Of a stretch of DNA of 42,450 nt, positions 7,612 to 14,464 are shown piece after piece. Source of the DNA: Bacteroidales bacterium (GTDB taxonomy: Bacteria; Bacteroidota; Bacteroidia; Bacteroidales; UBA932). Location of the stretch: NCBI GenBank assembly GCA_024683255.1, contig JAIKYL010000144.1, positions 1-42,450 on the forward strand, read 5' to 3'. A program made the translations under genes and the position numbers. The first letter of the stretch is position 1, and each line of letters opens with the position of its first letter. The notes under the pieces are model-generated. The model did not search any database, was not told where the DNA came from, and was given only the letters and a program-made list of their open reading frames with translations.

Positions 7612-8882
7612 AACCTTACTTTTACGGCGTTGGCGTGGGCATGGAGCCCTTCGGCTTCGGCCATGGTGACAATGGTCTTGGACAGGCCGCGGAGGCCTTC
7701 CGGGGTAATCTCCTGCAGGGTCATCTTGCGGTAGAAACTGTCCAGGTTCACTCCGCTGAAGGACCGGGCCCAGCCGCAGGTGGGAAGGGTGTGGTTGGTG
7801 CCGGAAGCATAGTCTCCGGCGCTTTCCGGGGTGTAGGGACCCACAAAGACGCTGCCGGCGGCGGTAATGCCATCGGCCACCTTCCAGGCGTCTTTCATGG
7901 CAATGATCAGGTGCTCGGGCGCGTAGGCGTTGGCAAAGGCAAGGCGGTCTTCCCGGCTGTCAAATACAAAGGCGCGGCTCTTTTCCAGGGCCTGCAGGGC
8001 AATGGCGCTTCTGGGCAGGAGAGTCGTCTGCCGCTCCACTTCCGCCAGGATGCTTTCGCAGGTGCGGGCCGATTCACACACCAGCATCACCTGGCTGTCG
8101 GGGCCGTGTTCCGCCTGGGAAAGGAGGTCTGCGGCGGCAAAGGCGGGCGGGGTGGTCTCATCGGCAAGCACCATCACCTCCGAAGGGCCGGCGGGCATGT
8201 CTATGGCCACCGTTCCGGCGCTCAGCAGCTGCTTGGCCGTGGTCACGTACTGATTGCCCGGGCCGAAGATCTTATCCACCCGGGGAACGCTCTCCGTGCC
8301 GTACGCCATAGCGGCGATGGCCTGGGCGCCTCCCAGTTTGAAAATACGCTTTACACCGCAATAGGATGCTGCGTAAAGCACTTCCGGGCAAACTTTCCCA
8401 TCCTTTCCGGCGGGGGTGCAGAGAATGACCTCCGGACATCCGGCGATGGCGGCGGGAACGGCCAGCATGAGCACGGTGGAAAAGAGGGGAGCGCTGCCGC
8501 CGGGGATGTACAGACCCACCCGGCCGATGGGGACGGGCCGCTGGACACAGCGCACGCCGGGGCCGGTGAGAACGCAGATTTCGCGGGGCTGCTGGGCCTC
8601 GTGGAAAGCACGGATGGCACTTTCTGCATCGGCAATGGCATCCTTGACGGCGGGACTTACGGCCTCGCAGGCGGTACGGATTTCCTCCGGAGTCACTTCG
8701 ATGGCCTCCATCGGCCAGCCTTCAATTTCCAGGGATAGTTCCCTGAGGGCTCCGTCTCCTTTTTCCTTGACGCGGGAGAGGATGGCTTCCACGCGCTCCC
8801 GCACCACCGGATTATCGGTGGCGGGACGTCTGCAAAGGGCCTCCCAGCGTTCCCGGGATGGGTTTGTCTCTATGCGGATCAT
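7608..8882 (-). CDS. hisD: Histidinol dehydrogenase
   Basis: A 424-residue zinc enzyme that oxidises histidinol to histidine in two NAD-dependent steps, the end of the pathway. Family signatures are present: the NAD-region block GPGNQYVTTAKQLL, the zinc and substrate segments MPAGPSEVMVLAD and LLSQAEHGPDSQ, and the catalytic Glu-His pair in NAYAPEHLI. The C-terminal end GLHAHANAVKVRL is typical. The gene starts three bases after the hisG stop, so it is tightly cotranscribed. Confidence 0.97.
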   Translation of the reverse strand: MIRIETNPSRERWEALCRRPATDNPVVRERVEAILSRVKEKGDGALRELSLEIEGWPMEAIEVTPEEIRTACEAVSPAVKDAIADAESAIRAFHEAQQPREICVLTGPGVRCVQRPVPIGRVGLYIPGGSAPLFSTVLMLAVPAAIAGCPEVILCTPAGKDGKVCPEVLYAASYCGVKRIFKLGGAQAIAAMAYGTESVPRVDKIFGPGNQYVTTAKQLLSAGTVAIDMPAGPSEVMVLADETTPPAFAAADLLSQAEHGPDSQVMLVCESARTCESILAEVERQTTLLPRSAIALQALEKSRAFVFDSREDRLAFANAYAPEHLIIAMKDAWKVADGITAAGSVFVGPYTPESAGDYASGTNHTLPTCGWARSFSGVNLDSFYRKMTLQEITPEGLRGLSKTIVTMAEAEGLHAHANAVKVRL

Positions 8883-8885
8883 GAC

Positions 8886-9737
8886 TTACGGAATGATTTT
8901 ATCAATGTTCAGAACCAGGATGCCCTCGGCCCCTATGGCTTTGAGCTGCTTTACTTTATCCCAGAGATTGTCCTCTTCCACCACCGAGTGCATGGAGCAC
9001 CAGCCTTCGGCGGCCAGGGGCATGATGGTGGGGCTGCGCATGGCGGGGATAATACGGATGGCTTCGTCCACGGAAGCTTTGGGAATGTTCATAAGGAGGT
9101 ACTTCTTGCGGCGGCTCACCATGGCCGAATCTATGCGGAACAGCATTTCCCTGAGGATTTCTTCACCTTCCGGGGAAAGCTTTCCGCTGGAGATGAGCAC
9201 GGCTTCCGAGAAGAACACCTTCTCCACTTCCTGCAGGCCGTTGGCCACCAGCGTTCCGCCGGAGGAGACAATGTCGAAGATGGCATCGGCAATGCCTGCT
9301 GCTGGAGCCACTTCCACGGAGCCGGTGATTACCTGTACCTTGGCGTCAATGCCCTTTTCCTTGAGCCAGTCGCCCAGGATCCGGGGGTAGGAGGTGGCAA
9401 TCCGTTTGCCGCGGAACCACTCCGGACCGTCGTAGCCGGCCCCTTTGGGAACGGCCAGGGAAAGGCGGCAGGCGCCAAAACCCAGTTTTTTCACTATCTC
9501 CACGGGAAGGCCCCGCTCCACCACTTCGTTCAGGCCCACGATGCCCAGGGCGGCCGTGCCGTCGGAGACCACCTGCGGGATGTCGTCGTCCCTCAGATAA
9601 AGCAGTTCCAGCGGGAAATTGGGTGCTTCCAGGAGGAATTTCCGGTGCGAGTCGTCCAGGTCTATGCCGATTTCCCGGAGCAGCGAAGTGCTCTCGTCGC
9701 TCAAACGTCCTTTTGATTGAATTGCGAGTCTTAACAT
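8886..9737 (-). CDS. hisG: ATP phosphoribosyltransferase, long form
   Basis: First and committed step of histidine synthesis: ATP plus PRPP to phosphoribosyl-ATP. I choose the start at 9737 (MLRLAIQSKGRLS), which matches the family; an upstream in-frame ATG at 9779 would add 14 lysine- and phenylalanine-rich residues unlike the family. At 283 residues this is the long form, with a C-terminal ACT-like domain (about 210-283, VVEEDNLWDKVKQLKAIGAEGILVLNIDKI) that binds histidine for feedback inhibition and needs no HisZ. The PRPP loop is in DIVSSGGTLVANGL. It is the first structural gene after the leader and attenuator. Confidence 0.95.
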   Translation of the reverse strand: MLRLAIQSKGRLSDESTSLLREIGIDLDDSHRKFLLEAPNFPLELLYLRDDDIPQVVSDGTAALGIVGLNEVVERGLPVEIVKKLGFGACRLSLAVPKGAGYDGPEWFRGKRIATSYPRILGDWLKEKGIDAKVQVITGSVEVAPAAGIADAIFDIVSSGGTLVANGLQEVEKVFFSEAVLISSGKLSPEGEEILREMLFRIDSAMVSRRKKYLLMNIPKASVDEAIRIIPAMRSPTIMPLAAEGWCSMHSVVEEDNLWDKVKQLKAIGAEGILVLNIDKIIP

Positions 9738-9779
9738 AAAAAACTTATTCCTTTTAAAAAACTTCATCCCTATTATCAA

Positions 9780-9884
9780 CCTTTCCCCTTAAGTCCCACG
9801 GGCCCTCGCCCCCTTTTGCCCAACGTTACCCTCTCCCTAAATCCCTCTCCTCAGGAGAGGGATTTACTATCGCCCTGCGGGCTC
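9780..9884 (-). repeat. Intergenic double-hairpin repeat, copy R2 with long tail
   Basis: The core at 9823-9884, read leftward, is GAGCCCGCAGGGCGATAG, then AAATCCCTCTCC/GGAGAGGGATTT, then AGGGAGAGGGTAACGT. The first stem is one base pair shorter than in R1 and R3 (both sides lost a base), giving 62 instead of 64 bases. A further tail (9822-9780) contains GTGGGACTTAA and GGGAAAGG, shared with the partial copy at 31661-31730. It lies in the his message between the attenuator terminator and hisG. Confidence 0.8.
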
Positions 9885-9903
9885 CACCAGGTTAAGGAAA
9901 AAG

Positions 9904-9942
9904 AACAAAAAAACAGACTGTATCGGATTCCGGCAGTCTGTT
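9904..9942 (-). terminator. Histidine attenuator: intrinsic terminator
   Basis: On the his strand, AACAGACTG and CAGTCTGTT (9942-9934 and 9920-9912) form a nine-pair stem, with an inner CGG-AAT-CCG, followed directly by a run of T (TTTTTTTGTTC). It starts 30 bases after the leader peptide stop codon and precedes hisG, the position expected for a ribosome-controlled attenuator. A short TCCGG overlapping the end of the leader frame could pair with CCGGA in the terminator's upstream arm as part of an antiterminator. That pairing is inference. Confidence 0.85.
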
Positions 9943-9971
9943 ATATACTATCTATTATGCATACGGATAAC

Positions 9972-10025
9972 CTACCGGACCTGGGGGGAACGGTGGTGAT
10001 GATGGTATGCGCTCATTCTTGTCAT
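9972..10025 (-). CDS. hisL: Histidine operon leader peptide
   Basis: A 17-codon frame reading MTRMSAYHHHHRSPQVR with codons CAT CAT CAC CAC for the four adjacent histidines. It lies directly after a strong promoter and is followed by a terminator hairpin and then hisG. When charged tRNA-His is scarce, a ribosome would stall on the His run and allow antitermination; when histidine is plentiful it would finish, and the terminator would form. The start may be this ATG, which lies almost at the predicted transcription start, or the second ATG (10014-10016), giving a 14-residue peptide. The mechanism is established for proteobacterial his and other amino acid operons; its use here is inferred from the layout. 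Confidence 0.92.
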   Translation of the reverse strand: MTRMSAYHHHHRSPQVR

Positions 10026-10031
10026 CTGCCA

Positions 10032-10062
10032 CAAAGTTATTAAGAAAAATTAAGAATCCAAA
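10032..10062 (-). promoter_or_regulatory. his operon promoter
   Basis: Read leftward: TTTG (10062-10059), exactly 19 bases, then TAACTTTG (10039-10032). This is a textbook match to the Bacteroidota promoter TTTG-N19-TAnnTTTG. Transcription would start about 4-7 bases further on, almost at the first ATG of the leader peptide. Confidence 0.88.
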
Positions 10063-10078
10063 TTATTCTGCAAAAATG

Positions 10079-10100
10079 TTCGTCTAAAATTCGTCTAAAA
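10079..10100 (+). repeat. Tandem 11-base direct repeat between divergent his and htrA
   Basis: TTCGTCTAAAA occurs twice head to tail (10079-10089 and 10090-10100), 17 bases upstream of the his -33 element. Adjacent 11-base repeats, about one helical turn apart, could bind two protomers of a regulator on one face of DNA. No regulator is identifiable here. Confidence 0.5.
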
Positions 10101-10269
10101 ACTGTGACAAAAACAGCCGCTGGCATATCTTTTGAGATGCCTACCCGGGCTCCATTAGTGTTTTAAGCCTAAATGTCTGGAGCCCCGCAGGGGCGATGGT
10201 AAGTCCCTTCCTCGAGGGAAGGGATTTAGGGAAGGGGTAATGTAGATTATTATTTTTAATATTGAAAAT
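10101..10269. other. Spacer upstream of the HtrA gene
   Basis: This holds a stretch with no gene (10101-10179), repeat copy R3 (10180-10243), then an AT-rich 26-base leader to the htrA ATG. A TATCTTTTG at about 10125-10133 resembles the -7 element TAnnTTTG with one extra base, so I do not call a firm promoter. Confidence 0.4.
10180..10243 (+). repeat. Intergenic double-hairpin repeat, copy R3
   Basis: Sixty-four bases: CCCCGCAGGGG, spacer CGATGGTAAG, stem TCCCTTCC/GGAAGGGA, then ATTTAGGGAAGGGGTAATGT. It aligns with R1 base for base, with a C-to-T change in one arm of the second stem matched by G-to-A in the other. That points to selection on, or conserved copying of, the hairpin. Confidence 0.85.
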
Positions 10270-11715
10270 ATGAAAAAAGGTTTTTTAACTGTTTTGCTGT
10301 CTATTTTGGCCGGTGGGCTCACTGCCTATGCAGTGGTCCGGGCTTCGGAACCCAAGACCCCCGGTGTGGTTCGTGACAGCGAGGGCAATGCTGTGGAATA
10401 TAGGACTGTCAATTTGGCAGAAACGGACTATCCGGATTTCACCTATGCGGCCGAAACTGCCGTGGAAGCCGTTGTGTATGTGGAAGTAACGGTGCAGAGC
10501 CGTTCCATGTACCAGTCCATTGACCCCTTCTTCCGTTTCTTCTTCGGCGACGAATACGATCAGCCCCGTTCCCGGGAGCAGAAGGGCAGCGGCAGTGGCG
10601 TAATTATCCGCCAGGACGGCTATATCGTAACCAACAACCATGTGGTGCAGGATGCTACCAAGATTACCGTAACGCTCAATAACAACGAGCAGTATGAAGC
10701 CACCGTGGTGGGCACGGACGCCGCTACGGACGTGGCCATCATCAAGATCGACGCCAACGGGCTTCCTACCCTCCCGCTGGGCGACAGCGACCAGCTGCGC
10801 CTGGGCGAATGGGTGCTGGCCATTGGCTCGCCCCTGGGAGCCCAGCTGCGCAGCACCATCACGGCCGGTATCGTGAGCGCCAAAGGCCGTTCCATGCCCG
10901 ACAGCAGCGGAGAATTCAAGATTGAGTCCTTCATCCAGACGGATGCGGCCGTGAACCCCGGCAACTCCGGCGGCGCCCTGGTGAACAAGAAGGGTGAACT
11001 GGTGGGTATCAATACCGCCATCGTCTCCCAGACGGGTTCCTATACGGGTTACTCCTTCGCCGTTCCGGTGAACATTGTAAAGCGTGTGGCATCCGACCTC
11101 ATCGACTACGGTTCCGTGAAACGCGCCCTGCTGGGAATCACTATGATAACCGTGGACAAAAAGTTTGCCGACGAAATGAAACTTTCTTCCGTAAGCGGCG
11201 TATATATTAACGAGGTTTTGAAGGGAAGTGCCGCAGAGGAAGCCGGCCTTGCCAAGAACGATGTCATTATTGCCATTGACGGCCAGCCGGTGAAAGATGC
11301 ATCTTCCGTGCAGGCCAAGGTGAATGACTATCACCCTGGTGACAAGGCCACCATCAAATACATCCGCGACGGCAAGGAAAAGACCACCCAGGTCACTTTC
11401 CATGCAGCAGCTTCGGCCAACGGAGAGAAGGACATTGACGGTTCCGTTCTCTTCTACGGCGCCAAGCTCAAGGAAGCGGACAGCGACACGCTCAAGAAGC
11501 TGGGACTCCGGTCCGGCGTAGAGATTGTCTCTGCTGGTGAAGGCAAAATGGCCCAGGCGGGCGCTCCTGCAGGCGGTATCATCGTTTACATCAACGATGA
11601 ACAGGTCTCAAAACCCGAAGACGTTATTGCGAAGGCGAAGAAGGCCAGCCGCGCTGTGTATGTAGAAGGCGTGGACAAGAACGGAAAGGCGTTCTACTTC
11701 GGCTTCGGCAAGTAA
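10270..11715 (+). CDS. HtrA/DegP-family periplasmic serine protease with two PDZ domains
   Basis: A 481-residue Do-type protease that degrades or refolds damaged envelope proteins. Residues 1-25 are a signal peptide or membrane anchor (MKKGFLTVLLSILAGGLTAYAVV). The trypsin-like domain (about 55-270) has the triad H124 (TNNHVV), D154 (ATDVAIIKI) and S233 (GNSGGAL). PDZ1 covers about 285-380 (GSAAEEAGLAKNDVIIAIDGQPV), and a divergent PDZ2 covers about 395-480 (AQAGAPAGGIIVYINDEQV). A stress sigma or two-component signal would be expected to control it, but none is visible. A terminator follows at 11744, so it is probably largely a single-gene unit ahead of the sigma factor gene. Confidence 0.94.
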   Translation: MKKGFLTVLLSILAGGLTAYAVVRASEPKTPGVVRDSEGNAVEYRTVNLAETDYPDFTYAAETAVEAVVYVEVTVQSRSMYQSIDPFFRFFFGDEYDQPRSREQKGSGSGVIIRQDGYIVTNNHVVQDATKITVTLNNNEQYEATVVGTDAATDVAIIKIDANGLPTLPLGDSDQLRLGEWVLAIGSPLGAQLRSTITAGIVSAKGRSMPDSSGEFKIESFIQTDAAVNPGNSGGALVNKKGELVGINTAIVSQTGSYTGYSFAVPVNIVKRVASDLIDYGSVKRALLGITMITVDKKFADEMKLSSVSGVYINEVLKGSAAEEAGLAKNDVIIAIDGQPVKDASSVQAKVNDYHPGDKATIKYIRDGKEKTTQVTFHAAASANGEKDIDGSVLFYGAKLKEADSDTLKKLGLRSGVEIVSAGEGKMAQAGAPAGGIIVYINDEQVSKPEDVIAKAKKASRAVYVEGVDKNGKAFYFGFGK

Positions 11716-11743
11716 GGGACTGCCGCAGCATAGGCTCATTGAT

Positions 11744-11787
11744 TACGGCCGGTTCCTTACCGTGGGAACCGACCGTAGTTTTATTTT
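11744..11787 (+). terminator. Intrinsic terminator after the HtrA gene
   Basis: A 13-pair stem (11744-11756 with 11765-11777, one G-T pair) with an eight-base loop is followed by GTTTTATTTTA. It leaves only a few bases before the sigma factor start, so that gene either depends on read-through or has a promoter overlapping this hairpin. Confidence 0.8.
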
Positions 11788-11793
11788 AGATAG

Positions 11794-12654
11794 ATGAGAC
11801 AGTTAAAGATTACAAAATCCATCACCAACCGCGAGAGTGCGTCGTTGGACAAGTATCTCCAGGAGATCGGCCGTGAAGAGCTGGTTACTCCGGACGAGGA
11901 AGTGGAACTGGCCCAGCGTATCCGCAAGGGAGATCAGGCCGCACTGGAGAAACTCACCCGCGCCAACCTGCGTTTTGTGGTTTCGGTGGCCAAACAGTAC
12001 CAGAACCAGGGCCTCAGCCTTCCGGACCTCATCAACGAAGGCAATCTGGGCCTCATCAAGGCAGCCGAAAAGTTCGATGAAACCCGTGGTTTCAAATTCA
12101 TTTCCTATGCGGTTTGGTGGATCCGTCAGAGTATCCTCCAGGCACTGGCCGAGCAGAGCCGTATCGTGCGTCTGCCCCTCAACCAGGTGGGTTCCCTGAA
12201 CAAGATCAACAAGGCCCTGTCCAAGTTTGAGCAGGAGAACGAGCGCCAGCCTTCCAACGAAGAGCTGTCGGAGATGATCGATGTCCCCAAGGACAAGATT
12301 TCGGACACCCTGCGCGTGAGCGGCCGCCACGTTTCCGTGGACGCCCCGTTCGTGGAAGGGGAGGACAACAGCCTGCTGGACGTACTGCCCAACGACGATT
12401 CCCCCAGCGCCGACAAGGGCCTGGTGAACGAGTCCCTGAATACGGAAATCGAGCGCGCCCTCAGCACCCTTACGGACCGCGAGCGTGAGATTATCAAGAG
12501 CTTCTTTGGAATCGGCTGCCAGGAAATGACCCTGGAAGAGATCGGCGAACGTTTCGGCCTCACCCGTGAGCGCGTGCGTCAGATTAAGGAAAAGGCCATC
12601 CGTCGGCTCAAGAGCCCGTCCCGCAGCAAACTGCTTAAAGGCTATTTGGGATGA
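11794..12654 (+). CDS. rpoD: Primary sigma factor of RNA polymerase (sigma-70 family)
   Basis: A 286-residue sigma-70 protein of the short type used as housekeeping sigma in Bacteroidota, lacking the long region 1.1 of E. coli RpoD. Region 1.2 is [31 protein letters not shown]. Region 2 is [30 protein letters not shown], with the promoter-melting helix [15 protein letters not shown]. Region 4.2 is [24 protein letters not shown]. It directs recognition of the TTTG/TAnnTTTG promoters seen throughout the window. The argS start overlaps its stop (ATGA), so the two translation genes are coupled. Confidence 0.95.
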   Translation: MRQLKITKSITNRESASLDKYLQEIGREELVTPDEEVELAQRIRKGDQAALEKLTRANLRFVVSVAKQYQNQGLSLPDLINEGNLGLIKAAEKFDETRGFKFISYAVWWIRQSILQALAEQSRIVRLPLNQVGSLNKINKALSKFEQENERQPSNEELSEMIDVPKDKISDTLRVSGRHVSVDAPFVEGEDNSLLDVLPNDDSPSADKGLVNESLNTEIERALSTLTDREREIIKSFFGIGCQEMTLEEIGERFGLTRERVRQIKEKAIRRLKSPSRSKLLKGYLG

Positions 12655-14381
12655 GTCCGGAGGCATTTATTCAGCAGAAGGCCGCAGCGGCCATTCAAGC
12701 ATTATATGGAACTGAAGTGGCGGAAACGTCACTTCAGGTTTCTGTTACCCGGAAGGAGTTCGAAGGGGACTATACCTTGGTCACCTTCCCGCTCCTCAAA
12801 ATCACCCGTCAGGCTCCGGATGCAACCGGCAATGCCATCGGGCAGTGGCTGGTGGAGAACGTGCCGGAAATATCGGCCTTCAACAGCGTTAAGGGTTTCC
12901 TGAACCTGAGCTTTTCGCCCATGTATTGGAACGAGAGCCTGCAGGGAATTGCGGCCGATGAGAACTTCGGCCAGCTTCCTTCCACCGGAAAGCGCATCAT
13001 GGTGGAGTTCTCCAGCCCCAATACCAACAAGCCCCTCCATCTGGGCCATATCCGCAACAACCTCCTGGGAGACAGCGTTTCCCGCATCCTGAAGGCTTGC
13101 GGCAACGAGGTAATCAAAGCTACCTTGGTGAACGACCGTGGCGTGCATATCTGCAAGAGCATGTATGCCTGGGAGAAGCTCTTTAACGGAGCCACCCCGG
13201 AGAGCACCGGCAAGAAAGGGGACCATCTGGTGGGAGACTGCTACGTGGCCTACGCCAAGATGGAGAAGGAACATCCGGAAGTAATTGACGAGGTGCACAA
13301 GATGCTGGTTCAATGGGAGCAGAACGACCCTCATGTGCGGGAACTCTGGTCCATGATGAACGGCTGGGTTTTCAAAGGATTCGACGAGACTTACAAAGCC
13401 CTGGGCATCTCCTTCGACAAGGTGGATCATGAGTCCGATACCTATCTCCTGGGTAAGGAATTGGTGCAGGAAGGCCTCCGGAAGGGCGTTTTCGAGACAG
13501 AACCGGACGGTTCCGTCTGGTGCGACCTAACGGCCGACGGCCTGGACCGCAAGCTGGTTCTCCGCGGAGACGGCACTTCCGTGTACATCACCCAGGACCT
13601 GGGTACGGCCGAGCGCCGCTTTGCCCAGTATAACCTGGATTCCCACGTGTATGTGGTGGGCAATGAGCAGGATTATCACTTCCAGGTGCTCAAGCTCATC
13701 CTGGGCAAGCTGGGCTTTGACTGGGCGCAGCGCATCTACCATCTGTCCTACGGCATGGTGGAACTGCCGGAAGGCAAGATGAAGTCCCGCGAAGGCACGG
13801 TAGTGGATGCCGACGACCTCATCCAGAGCATGTACGAGGAAGCCAAGAAGACCTCCGAGGAAAGCGGCAAACTGGCCGATATCTCCAATGAGGAGAAGGA
13901 GCGGCTGTACCACATGATCGGCTTGGGCGCCCTGAAGTACTTCATTATCAAGGTGGATCCCAAGAAGACCATGCTCTTCAACCCCAAGGAATCCATTGAC
14001 TTCAACGGCAACACCGGTCCCTTCATCCAGTACACCCACGCCCGTATCTGCAGTATCCTCCGCAAGGCCACCGTGGCTTACGGCGCAGCGGACATCAAAG
14101 CCGATGCACAGCCTTCTGCCAAGGAAATTCGCCTGGTGAAACTGCTGGGCCTCTTCCCCGGAAAGGTGGCCGAAGCCGGCGCTTCCCTGAGCCCCGCCGT
14201 CATTGCGAACTATGCCTACGAACTGGCCAAGGAGTTCAACCAGTATTATCACGACACGCCCATCCTCAAGGAAGAGGATCAGGCTGTGCTGAAGTACCGT
14301 CTGGAACTCATTGAAGTGCTGGCCAGGACATTGCGTACAGCCATGGGTATGCTGGGAATTGAACTCCCGGAAAGAATGTAA
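12651..14381 (+). CDS. argS: Arginine--tRNA ligase
   Basis: A 576-residue class I aminoacyl-tRNA synthetase that charges tRNA-Arg. The N-terminal Add1 domain covers about 1-95. The HIGH motif is HLGH in [22 protein letters not shown]. The KMSK equivalent in ArgRS is degenerate, here MKSREGTVV. The anticodon-binding DALR domain occupies the last roughly 120 residues ([10 protein letters not shown]...ELPERM). Length is slightly below but within the family range. It starts inside the rpoD stop. A long hairpin (14387-14456) follows six bases after its stop and probably ends transcription. Confidence 0.96.
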   Translation: MSPEAFIQQKAAAAIQALYGTEVAETSLQVSVTRKEFEGDYTLVTFPLLKITRQAPDATGNAIGQWLVENVPEISAFNSVKGFLNLSFSPMYWNESLQGIAADENFGQLPSTGKRIMVEFSSPNTNKPLHLGHIRNNLLGDSVSRILKACGNEVIKATLVNDRGVHICKSMYAWEKLFNGATPESTGKKGDHLVGDCYVAYAKMEKEHPEVIDEVHKMLVQWEQNDPHVRELWSMMNGWVFKGFDETYKALGISFDKVDHESDTYLLGKELVQEGLRKGVFETEPDGSVWCDLTADGLDRKLVLRGDGTSVYITQDLGTAERRFAQYNLDSHVYVVGNEQDYHFQVLKLILGKLGFDWAQRIYHLSYGMVELPEGKMKSREGTVVDADDLIQSMYEEAKKTSEESGKLADISNEEKERLYHMIGLGALKYFIIKVDPKKTMLFNPKESIDFNGNTGPFIQYTHARICSILRKATVAYGAADIKADAQPSAKEIRLVKLLGLFPGKVAEAGASLSPAVIANYAYELAKEFNQYYHDTPILKEEDQAVLKYRLELIEVLARTLRTAMGMLGIELPERM

Positions 14382-14386
14382 AAGTG

Positions 14387-14456
14387 AAAAGAAAGTATCA
14401 GTCCTTCAAACGCGAAAAATTATGCCGATGCATTTGAAGGACTGATACTTTCTTTT
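14387..14456. repeat. Palindromic element H1, also a bidirectional terminator
   Basis: The two arms (14387-14410 and 14433-14456) are perfectly complementary over 24 bases. The left arm begins AAAAGAAA and the right arm ends TTTCTTTT, so it fits an intrinsic terminator for both argS and the convergent amidase gene. The 22-base loop CGCGAA-AAATTAT-GCCGATGCA matches the core of the element inside hisH at conserved spacing. Stem sequences are unrelated between the two. Confidence 0.88.
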
Positions 14457-14464
14457 AATTAATT

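Noticed and set aside
7635..8738. A 367-codon plus-strand open frame inside hisD
   Set aside because: It is the antisense shadow of hisD, glycine/histidine-rich and without family features.
9816..10043. A 75-codon plus-strand open frame between hisG and htrA
   Set aside because: It runs through repeat R2, the attenuator terminator and the antisense of the His leader peptide. It has no start context and is not protein-like.
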